Positions 25,418 through 33,350 of a stretch of 60,156 nt of DNA are shown here, one piece after another. The DNA is from Patescibacteria group bacterium. GTDB taxonomy: Bacteria; Patescibacteria; Microgenomatia; Levybacterales; UBA12049. Below the pieces are notes generated by a model. It ran no database searches and was not told the origin of the DNA. It saw nothing but the letters and a program-made list of their open reading frames with translations. How positions within the stretch are numbered: position 1 is the stretch's first letter; each line of letters begins with the position of its first letter. The stretch spans positions 1 to 60,156 of the forward strand of contig JAMCTM010000015.1 in the NCBI GenBank assembly GCA_023379465.1, written 5' to 3'. Made by a program: the position numbers and the translations under genes.

Positions 25418-26377
25418 ATGCAGACTGTTTTGGTAGCGGGTGGGGCGGGTTTTATCGGTTCTCATCTGTGTAGAAAATTATTGGAAAAAGGCTATAGGGT
25501 TTTCTGCCTCGATAATCTTATAACCGGAGATAAGGAGAATATCAGGGGGCTTTTGGATAACCCCGATTTTCGGTTTGTCCAAGATGATATTACGGAAACT
25601 TTAAATTTCAAATTTCAAACTTCAAATTTCAAATTTATCTTCCATCTTGCCTCTCCTGCTTCGCCAAATAAGAAGAGTCCAAGAAGCTATATCAATCATC
25701 CCATCGAGACTCTTCTTGCTAATTCCCTGGGCACCTATCATCTTTTGGAGTTAGCGAGAAAGTCGAAGGCAAGATTTCTTTGCGTTTCTTCCTCCATAAT
25801 CTATGGCGATTCTTCCATCTCGCCTCAGAAAGAAGATTACTTTGGCAACGTAAATCCTAATGGCCCGAGATCTGTCTACGATGAGGGAAAAAGGTTTGGA
25901 GAGGCAATCACCATGTCTTATGTCAGAAAATTTGATCTGGACTGCCGGATTGTCCGAATCTTCAATACCTACGGACCCAATATGCAAAAAGATGATGGCA
26001 GGGTCATTTCTAATTTTATTAATCAGGCCATAAACAATCAAGAGATTACTATTTATGGCACGGGAACACAGACTCGCAGTTTTTGTTATATAGACGATAT
26101 GGTTTCGGGTCTTCTTAAGGTCATGTTTAAGGAGGGTCTTAAAGGCGAGGTATTTAATCTTGGCAATCCGGATGAAAGGACAATAAGGGAGATTGCCTCA
26201 ATAATCAAGGATATGACAGATTCTGATTCGGAAATTATTTTTTCCGATCTTCCCGAGGATGATCCGAAACAAAGGAAGCCTGATGTCGTTAAGGCAGAGA
26301 AGATTCTCGGCTGGAAACCTCAAATATTTCTCGAAGAAGGACTAGAAAAAACCATTTCTTACTTTAGAAAGATATGA
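25418..26377 (+). CDS. uxs: UDP-glucuronate decarboxylase (UDP-xylose synthase) family SDR
   Basis: 319 aa. AGGAGFIGSHLCRKLLEKGY (7-26) and LDNLITGDKENI are typical. FHLASPASP and NTYGPNMQKDDGRVISNFI are fingerprints of UDP-glucuronate decarboxylase, which makes UDP-xylose from the Ugd product. The YxxxK motif appears as SVYDEGKRFGEA. An in-frame repeat (25611-25636) adds NFKFQTSNFKF between strand 3 and FHLASP, a position where homologues are short. Catalysis is probably unaffected since all motifs are kept. Confidence 0.88.
   Translation: MQTVLVAGGAGFIGSHLCRKLLEKGYRVFCLDNLITGDKENIRGLLDNPDFRFVQDDITETLNFKFQTSNFKFIFHLASPASPNKKSPRSYINHPIETLLANSLGTYHLLELARKSKARFLCVSSSIIYGDSSISPQKEDYFGNVNPNGPRSVYDEGKRFGEAITMSYVRKFDLDCRIVRIFNTYGPNMQKDDGRVISNFINQAINNQEITIYGTGTQTRSFCYIDDMVSGLLKVMFKEGLKGEVFNLGNPDERTIREIASIIKDMTDSDSEIIFSDLPEDDPKQRKPDVVKAEKILGWKPQIFLEEGLEKTISYFRKI
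25611..25636 (+). repeat. A/T-rich tandem repeat inside the UDP-xylose synthase gene
   Basis: Copies of the short unit AAATTTC/AAACTTC follow one another and stay in frame, encoding a Phe/Lys/Asn-rich loop. It is of the same type as the repeats in tsaE and recJ. Confidence 0.75.
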
Positions 26378-27525
26378 AGATTGTTGTTATTATCCCAACC
26401 TACAACGAAGAAGGTAATATAGGACGGATGCTTTCCGTTTTGGAAAAAGAGGTATTTCCCAAGGTTACCCGCCACAGCATGTATATCTTAGTGGCCGATG
26501 ATAAATCTTCCGATGGGACCGAAAATGAGATTAAAGAGGCAATGAAAAAATATAAAAATATAGAACTTATCACAGGTAATAAAGAGGGTTTGGGCGCGGC
26601 CTATGCCCGGGCAATGAAACATGCCCAGAATCAAATGGACGCGGGAGCGGTTATCGAGCTTGATGCGGATTTCCAGCACGATCCCCACGATGTTACCAGG
26701 CTTATTGATGCGATGGATGAGGGTGCGGATTATGTGATTGGCAGCAGGTATATTCCGGGAGGAAAAATACCTCCGGAATGGGGACTTTACCGTAAGTTTG
26801 TAAGTTTTTATGGGGGCAGTGTATTTGGCAGATTAGTGCTTTGGATATGGAGTATTCACGACATAACATCCGGATATAAGCTGACCAGGACATCGTATTT
26901 GAAAAAGGTTGATCTTGACCATTTGTATTCCAAGTATTACGCGTATAAGATTCATATTCTTCATGATGTAGTTAGGCTGGGTGCTAAGGTTAAGGAGGTA
27001 CCGATAATCTTTTACGAGAGAAAAAAGGGCTCGAGTAAGATCGAGCAGAAAGATCTTTTTGATTCATTTTGGGTTGTTATTAGGCTTCGGATAAAGGACT
27101 CTGAAAAATTTCTAAAATTTTTGGTTGTTGGGGGAATAGGTTTTATCATTAATTTTGTGGTGCTTAAGGTATTATCAGAATCATTTTACTGGAATCATTC
27201 TCTGGCAAATTTAGTAGGTGCGGCCATTGCTATTTTTTCCAAATTAAATCTTAATAATGTTTGGACGTTTGGTTACAATAGAATAACAGGTTTCATAATA
27301 TATATTTGGAAAATGATGCAATTTTATGCAACTTCGGCATTCGGCGTTATTTTTATTCAGACAGGAACAATTTTTTTAGGGGACAGATTTATCGGGGAGG
27401 GACAATTTAAATTTATTTTACCCATTAAATACTATTATATTTATTTTGTTGTCGGCACGGGACTTCTTTTAATCTGGAATTTTACGATGTATAGCCGAGT
27501 AATTTGGAAAAAACCTCAGAAATGA
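26374..27525 (+). CDS. Dolichol-phosphate-mannose synthase-like GT2 fused to GtrA membrane domain
   Basis: 383 aa. Residues 1-235 are a GT2 domain: VIIPTYNEEGNI, VADDKSSDGT, ELDADFQHDP (DxD-like metal site) and GSRYIPGGKIP, as in polyprenol-phosphate mannosyl/glucosyl transferases. Residues about 245-380 contain four transmembrane helices of the GtrA type (FLKFLVVGGIGFIINFV...), a module that anchors or flips polyprenol-linked sugars. It would load a sugar from a nucleotide donor on the lipid carrier, feeding GT39 enzymes such as the next gene, which it overlaps by 4 nt. Confidence 0.9.
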   Translation: MKIVVIIPTYNEEGNIGRMLSVLEKEVFPKVTRHSMYILVADDKSSDGTENEIKEAMKKYKNIELITGNKEGLGAAYARAMKHAQNQMDAGAVIELDADFQHDPHDVTRLIDAMDEGADYVIGSRYIPGGKIPPEWGLYRKFVSFYGGSVFGRLVLWIWSIHDITSGYKLTRTSYLKKVDLDHLYSKYYAYKIHILHDVVRLGAKVKEVPIIFYERKKGSSKIEQKDLFDSFWVVIRLRIKDSEKFLKFLVVGGIGFIINFVVLKVLSESFYWNHSLANLVGAAIAIFSKLNLNNVWTFGYNRITGFIIYIWKMMQFYATSAFGVIFIQTGTIFLGDRFIGEGQFKFILPIKYYYIYFVVGTGLLLIWNFTMYSRVIWKKPQK

Positions 27526-29099
27526 CGCTTCAAACATCAAATATCAAACACTGGATAGGGAAAAATTGGGCAATTATTCTAATTCTGATTCTCGCGGCCT
27601 TCCTCAGACTTTACAGGATTGCCGATTACATGACTTTTCTGGGAGATGAAGGCAGGGATGTTTTAGTTGTCTATAAGATCCTGCACGGTCACCTGACCCT
27701 GCTTGGCCCGACAGCTTCGGTAGGCGGTTTTTTCTTAGGTCCTATCTATTATTATTTTATGGCTCCCTTCCTTTTCCTTTTTGGCTATAGTCCGGTCGGG
27801 CCCGCGGTAATGGTAGCCTTATTTGGGATCGCGACGGTCTGGTTAGTCTATAGAGTGGGGAATGATTTTTTTGGCGGGGGGGGACTTATCGCATCTTTTT
27901 TCTATGCCATATCGCCTTTGGTAATTAATTATTCAAGGTCTTCCTGGAACCCTAATCTTTTGCCCTTTTTTTCTTTGCTTTGTCTTTATCTTCTCTATAA
28001 AGCAAAATCCTGGAAGATGTTTATTTTCTGCGGATTTTTATTCGGTATACTTATGCAGCTTCATTACATAACTGTTTTCTTGGGCGTAATAATTGCTTTT
28101 TATATTCTTATCATAACCCGGCTGGATTATAAAAAAACCTCAATTGCCTTTATCAATTTGATGAGGCGCTACGGTTTGTTTTTGGCCGGATTTATTGTTG
28201 GCTGGTCTCCCTTTTTGGCCTTTGAATTTAGACATGGTTTTCCAAATACCAAAAGTATTCTTAATTTTATTTTTCATTCCGGCAACACAGGCGCAAACAC
28301 TAATTTTTTCCAAACAGTCTATGAAGTCTTTTTTAGATTGTTTGCTAGACTATTAACCAATTTTCCGCCTCCCGGGGAGATTTCTCGGCATACGGATATT
28401 TTTCTCTGGCGCTATGCCACGCTTTTATTAGCCCTGGCAGGCGTTTCATTTCTGATATATAAGCTTATAAGAGCCTTTTATGAAGATAGTCTTTCTCTAA
28501 AAAAAATGAGCCTTTTGGCGCTCTGGCTTTTTTTAGGAGTGCTGCTTTTTGGTTTTTATAAAAAACCGATTTATGATTATTATTTTGAGTTTATGTTTCC
28601 TTTGCCTTTTCTTATGGTTGGCGGCGCTTTAAATTTTGCCCAGCTGAAAATAAGAAGCCTTCGAAGGATGAAATTCTTTCTTTTTGTCCCGCTGGTCCTA
28701 GTTTTACTATTTCTGGCATGGGTTAATCTTAAGGATGCGCCCTTTACCTATTATCCCAACCGGCAGCTTTTGCAGTCGCAAACTATATCAAGATTCATTC
28801 TTAACAGAACAGGGGGAAAACCATTTAATTTTGCTCTGATAACCAGCAGTAATTCGGATTTTGCCTATCGTTACTTTTTTACCCTTTGGGGAAATCCTCC
28901 GGTCACGATTCAAAATTCAATAGCGGATCCTAAAAGAAAGACCGTAACCGGTCAATTGCTGGTTGTCTGCGAGAGCATTCCTTGTTATCCCTTGGGAAAT
29001 TCTCTATGGGAGATTGCCGGATTCGGCCGGGCGCAGATTATTGGTTTTTGGAATGTTTCGGTGGTTAAGGTTTACAAACTTATCCATTATAAAAAATAA
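27522..29099 (+). CDS. GT39-type (PMT/ArnT) membrane glycosyltransferase
   Basis: 525 aa with about 11 transmembrane helices. The first loop carries FLGDEGRDVLV, the Asp-Glu motif used by PMT/ArnT-type enzymes to transfer a sugar from polyprenol phosphate. NYSRSSWNPNLLPFF and the C-terminal soluble part are typical of bacterial members. The frame is open 18 nt upstream (27504), but the ATG at 27522 gives the ATGA overlap used elsewhere here. The acceptor (protein, lipid or glycan) cannot be told. The first residues (LQTSNIKHW) come from a short ATCAAA-type repeat. Confidence 0.88.
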   Translation: MTLQTSNIKHWIGKNWAIILILILAAFLRLYRIADYMTFLGDEGRDVLVVYKILHGHLTLLGPTASVGGFFLGPIYYYFMAPFLFLFGYSPVGPAVMVALFGIATVWLVYRVGNDFFGGGGLIASFFYAISPLVINYSRSSWNPNLLPFFSLLCLYLLYKAKSWKMFIFCGFLFGILMQLHYITVFLGVIIAFYILIITRLDYKKTSIAFINLMRRYGLFLAGFIVGWSPFLAFEFRHGFPNTKSILNFIFHSGNTGANTNFFQTVYEVFFRLFARLLTNFPPPGEISRHTDIFLWRYATLLLALAGVSFLIYKLIRAFYEDSLSLKKMSLLALWLFLGVLLFGFYKKPIYDYYFEFMFPLPFLMVGGALNFAQLKIRSLRRMKFFLFVPLVLVLLFLAWVNLKDAPFTYYPNRQLLQSQTISRFILNRTGGKPFNFALITSSNSDFAYRYFFTLWGNPPVTIQNSIADPKRKTVTGQLLVVCESIPCYPLGNSLWEIAGFGRAQIIGFWNVSVVKVYKLIHYKK

Positions 29100-29121
29100 T
29101 TAAAAATAACGGCTGAATAAC

Positions 29122-29147
29122 AAACCCCTCGTCAAGCGAGGGGTTTT
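29122..29147. terminator. Intrinsic terminator, probably bidirectional
   Basis: AACCCCTCG (29123-29131) pairs with CGAGGGGTT (29137-29145), followed by TTTTATTT on the plus strand and preceded by an A-rich run that acts as U tract on the minus strand. It would end the glycosylation operon (plus) and the DUF5679 unit (minus). Confidence 0.85.
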
Positions 29148-29200
29148 ATTTGCTTCTTGAAGAAAGATTTAGAATTCTTCAAGAATGGTTTTGTGAAAAA

Positions 29201-29344
29201 CTAGGCCTTACCGATCTTATACATCCCGGTTCCACAACTTGGACATTTTCCTTTTAGCGCCGGTTTGCCATTTTTCATTGTAACCGATTGAGCGTTTGGA
29301 TCGTCTCTTTTTGCTCTGCATTTTACGCAATACATTGTTGCCAT
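29201..29344 (-). CDS. DUF5679-type zinc-ribbon protein
   Basis: 47 aa. Two Cys pairs, YCVKC near the N-terminus and CPSCG near the C-terminus, flank a VTMKNGKPALKG hairpin, forming a small treble-clef/zinc-ribbon fold. The basic tail KIGKA is also typical. It matches the DUF5679 family common in archaea and CPR bacteria, whose function is unknown but which is suspected to bind nucleic acid or ribosomes. The ribosome-binding site is exceptionally strong (GGGAGGTGAT, 6 nt before ATG), suggesting high expression. It lies 21 nt downstream of the 97-aa membrane protein gene on the same strand. Confidence 0.85.
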   Translation of the reverse strand: MATMYCVKCRAKRDDPNAQSVTMKNGKPALKGKCPSCGTGMYKIGKA

Positions 29345-29365
29345 TTTATTATCACCTCCCTTCTT

Positions 29366-29659
29366 TTAATATCCCATGGTTGGTAATAGTATATGTTTTT
29401 TTAGCGTAAAAAAGAGTAATAAGTCCAAAAAAGAAATAATTAAGGTTACGGCTGAGGTTCTCAATAAATCGTGTTTTAAATAGAGATAGCTATAGCCCTC
29501 ATTTGCGTTTATGAAGGGGGTTGTTTTTGCAACCGCGTTGCGCAGAGAAATCTTAATTTCAGATTTTTTGCTAGGATCTTCTGCTGGATTTGCAGTTTGG
29601 AGCTTTCGGCGAAGATCCGAAATTATTTTTTCCTGACGGGTTTTTCTATGCCTAGCCAT
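29366..29659 (-). CDS. Small membrane protein with basic N-terminus, unknown
   Basis: 97 aa. A strongly basic N-terminus (ARHRKTRQEKIISDLRRKL) is followed by a polar stretch and one or two hydrophobic segments (about 67-92, SAVTLIISFLDLLLFF). No family is recognised. It has a consensus promoter (TTGACA and TAATCT with 17-nt spacing on the minus strand) 11 nt before the ATG and is first of a two-gene unit with the zinc ribbon. Confidence 0.7.
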   Translation of the reverse strand: MARHRKTRQEKIISDLRRKLQTANPAEDPSKKSEIKISLRNAVAKTTPFINANEGYSYLYLKHDLLRTSAVTLIISFLDLLLFFTLKKHILLPTMGY

Positions 29660-29670
29660 GTATGATAGGA

Positions 29671-29713
29671 AGATTACACTATTGACACCAAGCTGTCAAG
29701 AGGCTAATATACC
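29671..29713. promoter_or_regulatory. Divergent consensus promoters sharing an inverted -35 repeat
   Basis: TTGACA (29682-29687) and TGTCAA (29694-29699) form an inverted repeat with a 6-nt centre. Plus strand: TTGACA, 17 nt, TAATAT (29705-29710), ATG at 29720. Minus strand: TTGACA (complement of 29694-29699), 17 nt, TAATCT (complement of 29671-29676), ATG at 29659. Both are near-consensus sigma-70 promoters. The palindrome could also be an operator. Confidence 0.7.
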
Positions 29714-29719
29714 ATTATT

Positions 29720-30184
29720 ATGGTAGTAAATCCTGAGCTTGCGGCGCTTTCGGTTTTGGCGCTGTGGCTTGTTTTACTGACTATATTTTTTTTAAAACTT
29801 AATATCCATTACAACAGTTTAGTTTCCGGCACAACCAAGAGATCATTAGCCGCAATCCTGGAAGATTTATTGAAAGAGGTAAGAACCGCCCAAAAAGATA
29901 TTGATTATTTAAAGAGCTGGTGTGATACAATAGAAAAACAGGGACATTCGCATATACAAAAGGTAGGGCTCCTCCGTTTTAATCCGTTTAAAGATACGGG
30001 CGGGGACCAAAGTTTTGTTTTAGCGCTTCTGGACGGAAACGACACAGGGATTGTTATTTCGGGACTTTATTCAAGATTGGGAACAAGATGGTACGCAAAA
30101 AAGGTACGTTCAGGTAAAGGGATCGAACATCAGCTATCAAGCGAAGAAAAAAAGGCCATGGAGGAAGCAAAGGATTTAGAATAG
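29720..30184 (+). CDS. DUF4446 family membrane-anchored protein
   Basis: 154 aa. One N-terminal transmembrane helix (about 8-28), a coiled region, then the conserved DUF4446 core: VGLLRFNPFKDTGGDQSFVLALLDG and GIVISGLYSR, followed by TRWYAKKV. The family is widespread in Firmicutes and CPR; function is unknown. It is expressed from a near-consensus promoter with the ATG only 9 nt after the -10 box. DUF3048 follows 7 nt later. Confidence 0.88.
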   Translation: MVVNPELAALSVLALWLVLLTIFFLKLNIHYNSLVSGTTKRSLAAILEDLLKEVRTAQKDIDYLKSWCDTIEKQGHSHIQKVGLLRFNPFKDTGGDQSFVLALLDGNDTGIVISGLYSRLGTRWYAKKVRSGKGIEHQLSSEEKKAMEEAKDLE

Positions 30185-30191
30185 AATTTGT

Positions 30192-31373
30192 ATGGATAAA
30201 AAAAAGATTATAGTTATATTTTTAGGAATAGTTTTATATTTGGTGTCAGCGGGTATTTCCTACCGTTTATTTTCCAAGAGTCAAGCCCAGCAAAAAACAA
30301 GCGTTGCCTCTCCTTTGAGTGTATCTTCCGCCAAAACACTGTCGGATAGACTGGTTTTTCCTCAAGGCGCTCCTAAAACAGAGCAGTGTCCGTTAAACGG
30401 AGTTTTTTACTCTAAAGATCAGGCGAATTGGTGGGCGGCCCACAGGCCGTTGGGCGTAATGATAGAAAACCAGTCAGAGGCCAGGCCGCAATCCGGTCTG
30501 AGCTTTGCCGATGTTATCTATGAAGCAGTTGCCGAAGGCGGCATTACCAGATTTTTGGCTGTTTTTTACTGTCAGGACGCGGGCATAATCGGACCTATTC
30601 GCTCCGCAAGAACATACTTTTTGGATTTTATTTCCGAATACGGTTCGCATCCGTTATACACCCATGTGGGCGGGGCGAATGCTCCGGGTCCGGCCGATGC
30701 TTTGTCGCAAATTACCGAGTATGGCTGGACAGGATATAACGACTTAAATCAGTTCTCGATCGGATTCCCTACTTTCTGGAGAGATTATACGAGGCAGGGT
30801 CACACCGTTGCCACGGAACACACCATGTATTCCACGACAACAAAATTATGGGATTTTGCGGCCAAGTCTAGGGGATTGACTAATGTTGACAAAAACGGTT
30901 CCTCATGGGATTCCAATTTTGTGGAATATTCTTTTAAAAACGACGATCCCCTCGCTGAGAGAGGCAATATCCAAAAAATTCATATTGAGTTCTGGCCACA
31001 CTATGAACATTATGCTGTTGATTGGATATATGACAGGGCATTGAATATATATAAAAGAGAAGACGGAGGGGTTCCCCAGATAGATCGGGACACCAATCAA
31101 CAGCTTTCCGCAAAAAATATCGTAGTCTTGTTTATGAAGGAGAGTCATGCCAATGACGGATATATGAATAATGAACATTTGCTGTATAATACAAAAGGAA
31201 TGGGAGATGCCCTTGTTTTTAGGGACGGCAAAAAGATTACGGCAGACTGGAAAAAGGCAGGCCGAACAGCAAGGACACTTCTTTTTGACACAAACGGTTC
31301 TCCTGTAAAATTTGATAGGGGAAAGATATGGTTTGAAATTCTGCCCACTTATGGTATAGTCAACGCGAGATAG
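30192..31373 (+). CDS. DUF3048 (YerB-like) exported protein
   Basis: 393 aa. An N-terminal hydrophobic segment (about 5-24) acts as signal or anchor; no lipobox Cys is seen, unlike Bacillus YerB. The DUF3048 domain is clear: RPLGVMIENQSEARPQSGLS, DVIYEAVAEGGITRFLAVFY, GPIRSARTYFLDF, HVGGANAPGPADAL, and a C-terminal part with GKIWFEILP. Extracytoplasmic; function unknown. Placed between DUF4446 and an HTH-nucleotidyltransferase gene. Confidence 0.9.
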   Translation: MDKKKIIVIFLGIVLYLVSAGISYRLFSKSQAQQKTSVASPLSVSSAKTLSDRLVFPQGAPKTEQCPLNGVFYSKDQANWWAAHRPLGVMIENQSEARPQSGLSFADVIYEAVAEGGITRFLAVFYCQDAGIIGPIRSARTYFLDFISEYGSHPLYTHVGGANAPGPADALSQITEYGWTGYNDLNQFSIGFPTFWRDYTRQGHTVATEHTMYSTTTKLWDFAAKSRGLTNVDKNGSSWDSNFVEYSFKNDDPLAERGNIQKIHIEFWPHYEHYAVDWIYDRALNIYKREDGGVPQIDRDTNQQLSAKNIVVLFMKESHANDGYMNNEHLLYNTKGMGDALVFRDGKKITADWKKAGRTARTLLFDTNGSPVKFDRGKIWFEILPTYGIVNAR

Positions 31374-31379
31374 TGGGTT

Positions 31380-31955
31380 ATGTTTAACGATTTAATTACA
31401 TCAAAATCGAGGGTAAGGCTTCTCGGTGTTTTTCTTTTAGACCCAGCGGCAATGTATCACGTGCGTGAACTTGTCCGGCGAACGCAGGAGGAGATAAATG
31501 CTGTTAGAAGAGAACTTGCGCTTCTTGAAAAGAAAGGTATTTTAACAAGGGAACCCCGGGCCAATAGAGTCTATTATTTCCTTTCAAAAAGCTATCCTTT
31601 TTATTTTGATTTATTATCCATGGGGGTGAAAACATTCGGCCTTGGGGCGGAGATTTTAAGGAATAGGGGTAAACTTGGAAAGATAAAATTCGCCATGTTT
31701 TCAGGGAAATTTGCCAGAAGACTAAAAAAGGAACCAGACGATGTTGATTTCTTGGTTGTGGGCACAGTTGTTTTGCCCGAGCTTGCCGCGCTGGTTAGAA
31801 ATGAAGAGAGGCGTTTATCCGCCGAGATAAATTATACTGCCATGTCGGACGAAGAATTTGCCTTTAGGAAAAGCAAGCGGGACCCTTTTATTCTTAGAAT
31901 TCTTTCGGGCTCCAGGGTTATGCTTTTGGGCGATGAGGAAGATATGCTTTCATGA
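31380..31955 (+). CDS. Winged-helix regulator fused to a nucleotidyltransferase-like domain
   Basis: 191 aa. Residues 1-75 form an ArsR/MarR-like winged helix (VRELVRRTQEEINAVRRELALLEKKGIL as recognition helix and wing). Residues about 95-190 resemble a MNT-type nucleotidyltransferase: SGKFARRL followed by PDDVDFLVVG, the DxD-like metal site. The first GS motif is degenerate, so activity is uncertain. Proteins with this two-domain plan occur in archaea and CPR; their targets are unknown. Its stop overlaps the secD start by 4 nt, so its level is tied to secD translation. Confidence 0.75.
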   Translation: MFNDLITSKSRVRLLGVFLLDPAAMYHVRELVRRTQEEINAVRRELALLEKKGILTREPRANRVYYFLSKSYPFYFDLLSMGVKTFGLGAEILRNRGKLGKIKFAMFSGKFARRLKKEPDDVDFLVVGTVVLPELAALVRNEERRLSAEINYTAMSDEEFAFRKSKRDPFILRILSGSRVMLLGDEEDMLS

Positions 31956-33337
31956 AAAATCCAAGGGTTTTATTCTGGTTTATAATCGTATTCTCGATAG
32001 CGGCACTTTTGATAGATCTGCCGAGCAATTTCCATCTTTCCCTAGAATCCCCTAACCTTCCCCTTATCAACAAAAAAATAGCCATACATAAAAGTATATC
32101 TCCCCCAAATATTAATTTCTTTATCGCAGGCATACACATTGAGAAGAGTTTTTATTATCAGAGGGGACTGGATCTTGAAGGCGGAACCAGTATAACCCTT
32201 AAGGCAGATACGAGTAAAATTCCCCCCGGCTCCCGGCAGGACGCACTCGCGGGGGCAAAAGCGATTATTGAAAAAAGAATTAACTTGTTTGGGGTATCGC
32301 AGCCAACAGTGCAAAGAGCAGAGGTTAACGGTCAGGCAAGGATTATAGTGGATCTGCCTGGGATAAGCAATTTAAATGAGGCAGTAAGTTTAATAGGCAG
32401 CACAGCGCAGTTATCGTTTTGGGAGGAGGGGGCAACCGGTTCGGCAAGAATCGCGTCTTCCTCGGCTTTGCCTCAGGGATTAAGCGAAGTATTAGGTTCC
32501 AATCCGGTTAAAACCAATTTAACAGGCAAGGATTTGGAGGCTTCAAGCGTTACATTTGACCAGAATACCGGAAAGCCCCAGGTTTCTTTGGTATTTACCC
32601 CTCAAGGCGCACAAAAATTCGCCGAGATCACCAAAAGAAATGTTAATAAAAGGGTGGCTATAGTTTTGGACAACCGTCTTTTAGAGGCTCCGGTGGTTAA
32701 TCAGACAATAACAGGAGGCAATGCCGTAATTACAGGAGGCTTTACAACAGAAACCGCTAAGGCCTTGAGTATTCAGCTTAATGCAGGGGCACTGCCTGTC
32801 CCTTTATCTATACTAAAAGAACACGCGATAGGACCTACCCTTGGAGCTTCGTCTTTAGTAAAAAGTCTTTTTGCCGGAGGCTTGGCTATTCTAACTATCA
32901 TAATTTTTATGAGTTTTATATATGGCAGGCTAGGTATTTTGGCAAGCTGCGCCCTTCTTATCTATACATTATTTGTGTTGGCGATTTTTAAGTTCATACC
33001 CGTTACCCTTACTCTTGCCGGCATTGCCGGATTTATCCTTTCTATAGGCATGGCGGTTGACGCAAATATTCTTATTTTTGAGAGGACAAAAGAAGAACTT
33101 AGAAGAGGCAGAAGAAAAGACATGGCTATAGAGCTTGGTTTTTCAAGGGCGTGGACATCCATTAGGGACTCGAATGTCTCAAGCATTATCACCAGTTTTA
33201 TTCTGTATAAATTTGGCACCGGTATTGTGCGGGGTTTTGCCTTAACGCTTGCTATCGGTGTATTGGTTTCGATGTTTTCGGCAATCGTTATCACGAGAAC
33301 ATTTTTGAGGTTAACCTATAAAGCGTCTGATCACTAG
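31952..33337 (+). CDS. secD: Protein translocase subunit SecD
   Basis: Membrane RND-type subunit that uses the proton gradient to pull secreted proteins out of SecYEG. 461 aa. One N-terminal helix, then a P1 domain with YYQRGLDLEGGTSITLKAD, a head with VNGQARIIVDLPG, the ITGGNAVITGGFT motif, and five C-terminal helices with GMAVDANILIFERTKEEL, the conserved SecD motif containing the proton-relay Asp. SecF follows 13 nt downstream. Confidence 0.95.
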   Translation: MKNPRVLFWFIIVFSIAALLIDLPSNFHLSLESPNLPLINKKIAIHKSISPPNINFFIAGIHIEKSFYYQRGLDLEGGTSITLKADTSKIPPGSRQDALAGAKAIIEKRINLFGVSQPTVQRAEVNGQARIIVDLPGISNLNEAVSLIGSTAQLSFWEEGATGSARIASSSALPQGLSEVLGSNPVKTNLTGKDLEASSVTFDQNTGKPQVSLVFTPQGAQKFAEITKRNVNKRVAIVLDNRLLEAPVVNQTITGGNAVITGGFTTETAKALSIQLNAGALPVPLSILKEHAIGPTLGASSLVKSLFAGGLAILTIIIFMSFIYGRLGILASCALLIYTLFVLAIFKFIPVTLTLAGIAGFILSIGMAVDANILIFERTKEELRRGRRKDMAIELGFSRAWTSIRDSNVSSIITSFILYKFGTGIVRGFALTLAIGVLVSMFSAIVITRTFLRLTYKASDH

Positions 33338-33350
33338 AGCTGATTGCGAT

